NCBI GenBank assembly: GCA_039583875.1
Contig: CM077163.1
Coordinates: forward strand, 115,285,208-115,349,207
Direction: 5' to 3'
Origin: Platanthera guangdongensis
Taxonomy: Eukaryota > Streptophyta > Magnoliopsida > Asparagales > Orchidaceae
Length of the DNA: 64,000 nt
Positions within the stretch are counted from its first letter, which is position 1; the number at the start of each line of letters is the position of its first letter. Shown here in pieces: positions 55,355-64,000 of the stretch. Both the position numbers and the translations under genes were made by a program. A model generated the notes under the pieces. That model searched no databases. It saw nothing but the letters and a program-made list of their open reading frames with translations, and was not told the origin of the DNA.

Positions 55355-58142
55355 ATGGCGCCCATGCTAGAAGAGAACATCAACGAAGGTTATGAGCTAG
55401 TGCGACATGCCTTTGACGATGCGGAACCAAAATTCAAGGTGTTGTAACCCTAGTTGCAGTGACTGGGTTAGAGTATCTAGTTTCAGAGCCAATCAAGATT
55501 TGGAAGAAGGAGGTCCTCGAATTCTTTAGTGCAGCTACCCTTGATGAAACTGGTCTTAAGATTAAATCCAAAGTCCATGGAGTTAAGGTGAAAGTCACCC
55601 AGAAAAGTCTAAGAAAAGTTCTACATCTACCTAGAACTAAAGAAGAGGAAGATGTACCTGCATCAAAGATAAGGGAGGCACTGCAATGGTGTGGACTAGC
55701 TTCAAGCATGAAGATTGGATCCGTTTTTAATAGGAAAGGCATGAACTTGCAGGGCAAGTTCTTGTCTGAAATAGTAGGAAAGGTGATTCTGAGCAAGCCA
55801 GGTGGGCATGATAGAATATCAGCTCACATGTTCAGTTTAATGACAAGGATCATTTTCAATCTCAAAACTGATTGGTCAGCAGTAATGTTTGACAAGATAA
55901 AGGAAAGTCTGAAGAAGCCCAATCTGGGTAGGATTATGAGTTTGTACTTGGCTGGAAGTATTCCAGAAGTCATGAACCAAGCTGCTGGTTCTAAGTTAAA
56001 CCACATGAGGAAAATGGACATCAGAATTTTCTCAAGGCGGGATAGAGTGTTGACAAAGGACATGCCCACTCCATAAAAGGAAGTTCCTCAACAGAAGAAG
56101 AAGAAAGCCATTGTGGCTCCTGAATCCTCAAGTAGCTCAGAGGAGCAAGTAGTTTTCAGTTCTAATGAGGATGAAGCTTATAAGGAAGCAGCAGATGTTA
56201 CTGGAAGGTCACTAGTAAGGACTTAAGATGCCCAGAGGCAGGGGGAGCTACCATCTGCTAGCCCCATTCATCTGAATCCACTCCAAGGGGAGCCTCAACA
56301 TGTGGATGAGCCAACTCACTTAAACAGTGAAAGGGCAACACAAACCATTCTTGAGGTAATCAATGAAGTTAATCAATCAATTTTTCATATTGAGGATGAA
56401 GTATTGACTGAATCTTTAATTGATGTTGATCAGCAAACTCAGATACATTGTCAACCACAAGATGTTGTCATGGAAGACACATCAGTTGCAGATAATGCTC
56501 CGGAGATAAGAGATTCTCCAGTCCCTACACAACAGGAGTTTACTCTAGAAGTTCTATTCCCAAATTTATTACAGACTGATTTTGAGGTAGAGAAAGCAGC
56601 TTTTGAGGGGGAGAAGGTCAATCTTGAGGGGAGCATGTAGAGTTTCAAGAGGAGACTGTAAGAAATGAGAATGAGGAGCAAAGGATGCAGGGGGAGTTAC
56701 CTACTCCACAGGATAGAGTAGACATTGCTAGTACTTCTGATTCTGAAGATGAAGAGGCTGCTAGAGCCAAAAAAAGAAAGCTACAGGTTTTCAAAAGGAG
56801 AAGCCAGACCTACAAGAAAGCACTGCAAACCATTATTCCACAGCCTGCCCCAACTGTTGATTACAGCTCCTTGTTGGTGGCTTTGTAGATCAAGATGGAT
56901 GACCAAAGGCAGGCTCTAGAAAAATATATGGATGAAGGACATAAATCACTTCAATTTGATCTGGCTCAAGACATAAAATCTATAAGATTTGAAGTTAATC
57001 TGAATAAGATAAAAATGACTGATTGTTTGCGCAAAGGAGGCAATGCAGTGGTATATCTGGCCACTCATCAAGAGAAGATAAAGACACAGGTTGATGATAT
57101 GACAGTGAAACAAGGATATGTCCTGGAAAATCAGATTAGGATGAATGATAATCTGACTGCCTCTCATAATGCCATTGTAAGTGAAATGAAAAATATTGCC
57201 AATGCACAAACTGAGGCTAGAACTACAGCCCAAGTAGAGTTTGCTAAGAAATTACAAGAAAACCTAACTGCTGTACAAACTGCAATTGAAGATTCTCAAA
57301 AGGCTATTACTGAAAATCTCCAAAAGTTAAAACCTTTTTATAAAGATGGTGTTACCTATCTGAATGCTCAAATCAAATTTCAGAAGGATGATCTTAGAGA
57401 TCATATAGAGAGAGAAGTTATAAAGGGGGAGAGGGTATTAGTCAAAGCAGGCTCTGACCATGCTAAATGGATTTCAAACAGCATCAGAGCTACCCATGTA
57501 TATCCACCCTTGTGTGATGATGATAATGTAGCAGAATCTGGGATAAATCCTGCATATTTTTGAGGTGAGCCAGCTGAAGTTGCTCAAGTGATCTACCCTC
57601 CAGCATATTTTGAGATGATACATCAGGATGTACAATCTATGTATAGCCCTCCTAATGGTAATAAGAATATTATTTTTGAGAAAGTAGATAAGCATGTGCC
57701 TGAGGAAGTTTTGAAAGAGCAAGAAGCTCAATTATCTAAGAAGAGGTTCAGAGAAAAGGCAGAGTTAAGGCCTGATTTTGAACAGTGGAGCCCAACTTCT
57801 AGGAATATCATATTGACTGCTTGGAAAGCTGCAAATGATAATTTCCTAGAAAGGCGCAAATGGTACTCTGACCAAGAGTGGAGAAAACATGAAGCTAGGC
57901 AAGAGGCCATAGTTCAGTACAGAAGGAAGGCTAAAGTAGGGAAGCTACCTCCTAATGCACAGGAGCTTAGCAAGTATTTCCCTAAGCCTTATCATTATTT
58001 TGAGAGACAAAAGATAAGGGCTGAAGAATTAAAGAAGAAAGATATTAAGGGCAAGAAGCCTGCTGATGACATTGATGCTCCAGTTCAAGACAAGATTCAA
58101 TCAGGCAAGGACATTATCATCAAGGAGCCAGAGCAGCCATAG
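55355..58142 (+). pseudogene. C2 ORF3 (Transposase_32-like / coiled-coil accessory protein)
   Basis: Starts M-A-P-M-L-E-E-N-I-N-E-G-Y-E-L-V. A one-base deletion near 55438 is followed by the Transposase_32-like region (I-W-K-K-E-V-L-E-F-F through H-M-R-K-M, 55495-56020). Then come an acidic Ser/Glu region (TAA at 56074 and 56224, TAG at 56638), a frameshift before 56685, a basic patch A-K-K-R-K-L-Q-V-F-K-R-R (nuclear-signal-like, about 56765-56805), TAG at 56887, a long coiled coil (about 56895-57320), TGA at 57561, and a C-terminal basic/acidic region with R-K-W-Y-S-D-Q-E-W-R-K. About 930 codons in all. No signal peptide, transmembrane segment or fusion peptide is seen, so 'envelope-like' is not supported. 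Confidence 0.82.
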
Positions 58143-58396
58143 AATAGAATTTTCTTAAGTTTACAACTTTGTAATCATTTGCATTAAAATCCATGTAAAC
58201 TTTTGATAAATGAAACTATTGGAAGTTGTAACAAAACAATGTTTAATGTTCAATCTATTACATTGTTATTCTGAGAAGATTGTTTATACATGTTTTGTTT
58301 AGTATTTACCCTGTAATATAATACTGTTATACATCATATTGAGTATTTTTTATGAATGGTGTATATCATTGACTAATGGTTATGACTTCTCCAAAT
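58143..58396 (+). other. C2 3' untranslated region
   Basis: AT-rich stretch between the ORF3 stop and the PPT. No further coding potential is seen. Confidence 0.7.
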
Positions 58397-58404
58397 AGGG
58401 GGAG
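58397..58404 (+). other. C2 polypurine tract
   Basis: AGGGGGAG followed by AT and the 3' LTR start at 58407. The same octamer recurs upstream at 53118, 56240, 56606, 56689 and 57424. Confidence 0.88.
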
Positions 58405-58406
58405 AT

Positions 58407-60317
58407 TGTTGGGTACATTGGAAAATGTATACCAGATTTGAAGAAGCCTCACCCTACTCAATGATATACATCAAGGTGTTTTTGATGTGCTCTGAGTTAA
58501 TATGTGCAGGTTAAGTAATTGCAGGAAATGCAAAAAAGTTTCTAAGTCCATGTGTCGACACCTAGAGATGCAATGTCGACACTTATGAAGGCTTGTGTCG
58601 ACACCTAGAGAAGCTGTTTCGACACTGGGAGTATTTGTGTCGACACCAGGAAAGGCAGAGTCGACACCAGAAGAAAAGTGTCGACACATACAGGCAGTGT
58701 CGACACACTATGAAGAATACTCAACATATATCATGTCAACACTTAGAGGCAGTGTCAACATCCAGAGAAGCTTAGTCGACATCCAATGTGTCGACACCAG
58801 GAAGCTGTGTCAACGCACTGAAGGCATTGTCGACATCAACTGTGTTGACACACAGCAAGTTTCAACACAGTTAAAGTAAAAGAAGTACTTGTGTCTACAC
58901 AAAGGAGATGTGTCAACACTCAGCAAGTTTCAACACAAGAAGGCATGTGTCGACACAAAGGAGATGTGTCGACATACAGCAGAATTCAACTAAGTTCTAA
59001 AGAAGAAGTACTTGTGTCGACACACAGAATCAGTGTCAACACATTCAACAGACGGCTTGTGTCGACACACAGAATCAGTGTCGACACATTCTGAAGAAGC
59101 AGTGCCGAGAAGCTATTACAACAACACAAGGATTTGTGTCGACACCATCAAGGCTAGTGTCGACACTTAGTCCACTTGTGTCGACACTTGGTCTATTTGT
59201 GTCGACACATAATGAAGTACAGTCTCGACACTTTCAGACAGAGACAGTGATTTCAAGAAGTGACTGGATGACTTGACAGCTGCCATTTCAACCGGTCTAC
59301 TGCAACTGTCAGAGCTGTCAGAAGTTCGTTAGAAACCGGATCAGCCGGTTACCTTGGAGGAAGACTATATAAAGGCCTTTCTCCTTCAACAGTGAAGGAT
59401 AGAAAATTCAATTAATAAAGAATCAATCTTCAATCAATCAGAAGATTAATACAGATCCAGAGAAAACTGTAAATCAGTATTTTGAAGAAATTTCAGATTA
59501 ACTTGGAGAGAGAGAACTCCATTATCTGAAATCAAGAAAGAGACTTGTTAATCAAATCTCTTAAGAAGCAGGTTGGGAACCAGGCTGCAAAGTAGGATCC
59601 AGATTTAATTCTCCATCCTAAGAAGGAAGTTACCAGCCGGCCTACTTCAAGAAGATCATCTTTACTGAGTTCAGACTCAAGAATCCTTGAATAAAGCAAA
59701 GACAAAGTTGATCTCAGGGATCAGTGCTATCAAGAACTGATCAAGAAGATTGCCCTCTTCATTCTCTCAAAAATGGAATGGTGATCTAAAACTTATTATT
59801 ATCTTTTTGTAGGATCCTAAGGATCTGAGTTGTAAGCCTAAATTTATAAAGGCTGAGGTAGGGCTTTTGAGCCTGAGTGTAGGAGAATCAATTCTCTAAG
59901 TGTAGGCCTTATTGAGGGCTGAGGTAGGGCTGTTTAGCCTGAGTGTAGGTCTTGTTGAAGACTGAGTGGTAGGGCTTTGTTCCTGAGTTGTAGGAGTGGG
60001 GTCACTCTGAGTTGTAGGAACCTATTTGGGGTTCTGAGCTGTAGGATCTGAGGATCTGAGGAGAAGTGCAGAAGTTGGGTCGAATCTAGTACACTACTAG
60101 ATAGGCGAAGGGGGAAAGTGGATGTACCCAGACCTTGGGGAACGACTATAAACAGTGTGTGCACTCTGTGAATGTTTGTTTCTGTGATTGCTGTGTTGTG
60201 ATAGTTGTAGAATTGCATTTGCTGCTTAAAGTTCAAAACAGTTTGTCTGCCTTTAAAGTAAAAAGAAAAAGTACACCTATTCTCCCCCCTCTAGGTGGTT
60301 AGGCACTATTTCTTTCA
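58407..60317 (+). repeat. C2 3' LTR
   Basis: 1911 bp, TGTTGGGTACATTGG to TTTCTTTCA. It is almost identical to 47625-49557 apart from a 22-bp indel and point changes clustered at palindrome CpGs. The array is at 58550-59230, the TATA box at 59366-59373 and the CTGAG block at 59820-60060. Confidence 0.95.
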
Positions 60318-60322
60318 AGGAG

Positions 60323-60448
60323 CACACATGGGAGCCTCAGGACCTGATGCAAAAAAGGTACACAGAGCTTTTCAGTCAGGTACTACTGACAACCTCTCGG
60401 GATGTTACAATTTACCTTTCATATTTGAAACCTCGTAGGCCTAACTAA
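60323..60448 (+). pseudogene. B2 pol C-terminal end after C2
   Basis: Continues from 47624 after removal of C2 and one TSD copy: H-T-W-E-P-Q-D-L-M-Q-K-R-Y-T-E-L-F, the end of the chromodomain-like tail. The stop is TAA at 60446-60448. No clear polypurine tract follows before the LTR at 60489; ATTGGGATT is the only purine-rich stretch. Confidence 0.88.
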
Positions 60449-60488
60449 AATTTCGAGGACGAAATTTTTTTGTTTATATATTGGGATT

Positions 60489-61091
60489 TGTAACATCCCT
60501 CAAACAACTAGCCCCTAGGAGTGGTTTTGCCATGACTATGTCATGACAAAACCCTAGGAAGCCCAAGAGGGCCAAGTGAACCTAGGAATGTAGGTGAGAC
60601 CACTATGGTCTGCAAGTAGTAAATTTTTGAACCCTAGTTTAAGATGACCATGGGGCTTCACCAAGACTTCAAGACCCCACCATGGTCTCATCAACCCATT
60701 GTTAGGTCCATTAGAGCCCTAAGGGTCCCTTGAAGCCGACCCAGGGTTGCCAAGTTGACCTAGAACCACTCAAGGCCTAAATTGGGCAAGGTGCCCTAAA
60801 TAAGAGTAGTGTGCCCTAGTAAAGCCCAACTAACCCTACCAGGGCCTTCCTAGACCTAAAGTGGGGTCAATGGGTCACTATGGACCCATGGAGGGTAGTC
60901 AAAGTGGTTAAGTTGACCAATGTCATCTCTAACCTTAAATGGGTCAAGCTAGCCAACTTAGGGTCAGTTGACCATCCCCTAGCCAAGTGGACCCCACCCA
61001 TGCCCTACTAACCATAGAGTGAGGTCACTGGGTCACCTAGTACCCATTGGAGTCCACCCAAGAGGCCAAGATGACCATAGTCAACCCTACA
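60489..61091 (+). repeat. B2 3' LTR, first part
   Basis: TGTAACATCCCTCAAACAACTAG onward, homologous to the 5' LTR from 40942. It is interrupted by D at 61091/61092. Confidence 0.92.
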
Positions 61092-63020
61092 TGTTGGATC
61101 CCTAGTTTGATTTGGTCTAGGTTCACTAACTTAGGATCTTGTGACCCACAATGTATAGCCAGAGTCATAGTTGTGTCCTAGATTCTAGGGAAAGTCCTTT
61201 GAGTCAAAATCATATGGACCAGCTATCAACAAGACTGCCAGAGAGTCAAGACTTAGAAGATTTCAAGAATCTGTAAAGTGAGTTCGACGTTTGTCGAACT
61301 CAGGTCGACGATAGTCGTGCTCAGCTCAACGATCTCAGAGTAAATTCTCTGAGCTGAGCTCGACGAACTTGGAACTCAGGTCGACGAAAACTTGGACATT
61401 ACAAAAACACTTCAAGTTTAGAAAACATCAAGATATTCTAAGTCCTTAGTATCAGACTTTGGTCAACGAACTTAGTTCTCAACTCGACGAACTCTAATCT
61501 TTGGTCGAAGAATCTTTGGACTAATACAACATTCTGTCAAGACTATGTTCTCTAGTCTCTGGTCGACGAACTCAGTTCTCTGCCCGACGAATTATGAAAT
61601 TATCTACTTCAACAACTTAGAACTAAAAGAACTTGTGTCGACACTCAGAGTATATATCAACACCAACTGAGTCCACACTAGAAGAACTTGTATCGACACC
61701 CAAATCATCAGTCGACAACTTGGAAAGGTTATGTCGACACCACACAGAAGACTTGTGTCGACACACAGAATATTTGACAACTCCAGAATAGTTACTGAAC
61801 TCCAGTCGACGAACACATTCACCAGCTCGACGAACTTCAGACACAGAATAAGCAAAGTTCAGAAGAGACAGCAGTTTAGTTTCCAGCTCGATGATCATGG
61901 AACTCAGCTCGACGAACAGAAGCCATATGGTCGACGAACACAACATCTCAGCTCGACAAACTATGGACTTAGTTGGACGATTTCTGTCATCTGTTCGACG
62001 ATTCCATACTGAGTCATTTCCAGCCCTGTCTCTATGATTACTGCAATAATTCCTGAGTAATCAATGCTGTAACATTCTCTAAATATAACCGTTAGAGGAG
62101 CATTGATTAGGATATTCTCCAGGATTATTGTTTGCCATTTTTCCAAGTTACAGTTGGGGAAATTATTCAATGCTGCTTAGTCTCTAGGCCGTCTGCATTG
62201 AATGGAGAAGGAATTCAAAATTCTAAAGACATTTTTCCCCAGAAAATATGGAAGAGATTTTTCTCTTTTCCAGTACAATAGAGAGACGGAAAAGATTATT
62301 CCTGCTTTCATCAAAAGATATTCAGAAGCAGATCTTCATTGGCTTTCTCAATCTGTCAGTAATTTGAAGAAGAAGCAAGAAGAACACCTCTCTTAAATCA
62401 AGAGTCTTCCTGTTCTTCTTCTTCAGGACCTTGCTAAGACATTCAAGAACCATCGGTCTAAAGCTCCTGGATCAAGTCTCTCAACTGAAAGCCTATCACC
62501 CTGTGCAAAGCTCCAGTTATTCTGAACTCTTCTACATCTCAGGGGGAGCTTTGACAACATCACTGAATCCACATAGTCTTCTCATTGTGATTGAGAAAAG
62601 AAGACTTTCATCACTCCCTCATCCCCACCTTTGTAAAGGGTTGTCATCTCCCTTCAAAAGTGATTCCTGGTTACAAGTCACCTGATCAAAAGACTTGAGG
62701 GTTTGGTTTTTGAGCACCTGATCAAAAGATCATTGGTGTCAGGCACCTGATCAAAAACCTGAGTGGATTCCTACCAGGGTGGTAGAAGAGTGGATGTACC
62801 CAGTTGGGGAACCACTATAAAATTTCTTGTGTCGTCTGGTTGCCCCTTTTCTTTTTTTGTTCTTGCTGTGCTTGTGTTTTTAGGACTGATGTGTGATTAT
62901 TTACTTTACTTTAATTCGGCACACTTTAATTTCATCAGAAGCTGTAACAGTTTTATAGGGACCTACAAATACTCTATTCACCCCCCTCTAGAGTATATTA
63001 GATCTAACTCATCACTTTCA
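61092..63020 (+). mobile_element. D: copia-like solo LTR
   Basis: 1929 bp inserted in the B2 3' LTR. It starts TGTTGGATCC and ends CATCACTTTCA, like the C-family LTR ends (TGTTGGGTAC...TTCTTTCA). It has CACCCCCCTCTAGAG about 40 bp before the end (C family: CCCTCTAGG), and GTCGACGAAC and TTGTGTCGACACTC motifs at 61290-61990. No PBS, gag or pol follows and the B2 LTR resumes directly, so this is a single LTR left by LTR-LTR recombination. Flanks CTACA / CTAAC are an imperfect TSD. Confidence 0.8.
61092..63020. repeat. GTCGACGAA motif cluster in D
   Basis: Between about 61285 and 62000 more than fifteen GTCGACGAA / CTCGACGAAC / GTCGACAC units occur at 20-50 bp spacing. This is the D version of the LTR palindrome arrays. 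Confidence 0.75.
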
Positions 63021-64000
63021 CTAACCCTAAATGCGTCAAACTGACCTGCACAGGGCCAATTGAATTTACCTTAGCCAAGTGTACCCCACGCATACCTTCC
63101 TAACCCTAGAGAGAGGCCAATGGGTCACCAAGGACCCATTGGGGTCAACCAAAAAGGATAAGTTGACTCAAGTCAACTCTAGCAATAAATTGGTCAAAGT
63201 GCCCTGATTAAGGGTCAAGTGACCTCCAAAGGGCCAACTCAACCCTACCTAGACCTTAGGGGAGGCCAATGGGTCACCAAGGACCCACTAGGGGCAACCT
63301 CAAGAACCAAATTGACCAAGGTCAACCCTAGTCAAGGTTTAGGTCAAGCTAGTCCAAATTGGCTAACTCAAGCTCAAGCCCAATTCACTTGGGCTAACCT
63401 TGTATTGGTGGATGAAATGGACATGTGGGCTGCCATTAGGGTAGGTAGGAGTCAAATTTCAGGCTTGGTGAGTAGGAGAGAGAAAAATTTTCGAATGAAA
63501 GAGAGAGAAAGAAAGGGGAGTAATGAGGGAAGACTTTGTGGTTCATCCTTCCCCTTCCCCAACCCCCCATTCAACTTACTAGGATAAGGGGAGTACAATC
63601 CCATTTCAACCAGCTGGCAATTGACTGGTTTGAGCCATGCTTCCTCCCCCACCCACCAAGGCCGAAAGTTTTGACTAAGGGGCCATTAATGGCAATGCAG
63701 CCTACACCCACCTAACACCCCAACTCTCCTTCTTTAAAGCTTCACTGGACTCCAGGTATTCAGTTCCACACATTACCTGAAGGAGCCAAGGGAGTTCACA
63801 GTGCTGTTGAAGAAATCCGACCACCACTACCACCACCATGATGATCCGGTGATCGGCAAGGCTACAACCACCCACACAGGTACTCCTCCACTCCTTCTTT
63901 CATGGGTAGTTCATAGCAATCCTTAGGGCCAAGGTTCGGGCTCAATTGAGCCCGATCCAAGTTGAAAAAAATCCTGGTTTTTACATGAATTTCACCTTGT
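63021..64000 (+). repeat. B2 3' LTR, second part (runs off window)
   Basis: CTAACCCTAAATGCGTC resumes the B2 LTR at the point corresponding to about 41544 in the 5' LTR. It is collinear with 41550-42520 to the window end, so roughly 490 bp remain outside. It includes two units of the ~155-bp repeat. Confidence 0.92.

Larger units (their letters stand above)
47625..60317 (+). mobile_element. C2: complete Sirevirus-like Ty1/copia element
   Basis: 12,693 bp with perfect TSD AGGAG, LTRs of 1933 and 1911 bp, PBS, gag (49648-51687), pol (51703-54859), promoter-like spacer, ORF3 (55355-58142) and PPT (58397-58404). The 22-bp LTR length difference is explained by one indel inside the palindrome array near 48065-48090. 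Gag and pol share one frame with only scattered stops. Family features are a long element, a third ORF, repeated PPT copies and iMet priming. These fit the Sirevirus/Maximus lineage; the assignment is from memory of that lineage, not a search. Confidence 0.95.
40942..64000 (+). mobile_element. B2: Ty3/gypsy Tekay/Del-like element, continues past the window
   Basis: 5' LTR (40942-43008), PBS (43011), inverted gag (43091-44202), protease to integrase (44290-47624), the C-terminal tail after C2 (60323-60448), then a 3' LTR from 60489 that runs beyond 64000 and is split by D. It is homologous to B1 and related to family A. The coding region has at least eight stops or frameshifts. Confidence 0.9.

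Noticed and set aside
55355..58142. Envelope protein, as third ORFs of this kind are often labelled
   Set aside because: No signal peptide, transmembrane helix or fusion segment is visible; the basic patch and coiled coil fit a nuclear or structural protein better.

Overview
This window is nuclear DNA of a flowering plant, from a retrotransposon-dominated, heterochromatin-like region. I could support no host gene, rRNA, tRNA or CRISPR array. Almost every base can be assigned to LTR retrotransposons of at least six families, stacked inside one another. The plant origin follows from tRNA-iMet-type primer sites (TGGTATCA...), chromovirus-type Ty3/gypsy pol genes, a Sirevirus-like Ty1/copia family with a third ORF, and 5-bp target-site duplications (TSDs). 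Family names A-F are mine.

Layout. (1) 1-1137, minus strand: the 3' end of a Ty3/gypsy Tekay/Del-like element, B1. (2) Element A2 (Ty3/gypsy, plus) sits in the B1 integrase gene (TSD CTTGT) and covers 1138-1143 plus 10651-19948. (3) Element A1 (same family, minus, 1144-10650) sits six bases inside the A2 5' LTR (TSD GTGAT), so A1 and A2 form an almost gap-free inverted pair. (4) B1 continues for 11 bp (19949-19959) and is then interrupted by a Sirevirus-like Ty1/copia element, C1 (19960-29452). (5) C1 stops inside its third ORF at element E (29453-36248), a non-autonomous Athila/Tat-like element with very long LTRs and an AT-rich non-coding interior. (6) E is cut by F (36249-40334), a palindrome of two inverted half-elements, each with its own LTR and polypurine tract. 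(7) 40335-40941 is unassigned. (8) B2 (Ty3/gypsy, plus) runs from 40942 past the window end. Its gag segment is inverted, its integrase C-terminus is split by the complete young copia element C2 (47625-60317, TSD AGGAG), and its 3' LTR is split by a copia-like solo LTR, D (61092-63020).

The coding regions are those of retrotransposition: Gag with CCHC zinc knuckles, aspartic protease, reverse transcriptase, RNase H and integrase, with a chromodomain-like tail in A and B. All are broken by stops or frameshifts; C2 is the least damaged.

Two arrangements stand out as possible undescribed biology. Family A has a 76-nt GT-AG intron with a stop codon exactly at the Gag/Pol junction of both copies, so unspliced RNA would give Gag and spliced RNA Gag-Pol. 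Family C places an LTR-like promoter (GTGTCGACAC palindrome array plus TATAAATA) between pol and the third ORF. That ORF encodes a basic, coiled-coil, probably nuclear protein rather than an envelope. Other points of interest are the three-insertion cluster, palindrome arrays shared between unrelated LTR families, methylation-type decay of those palindromes, repeated polypurine tracts, W-box-rich LTRs and the F palindrome.
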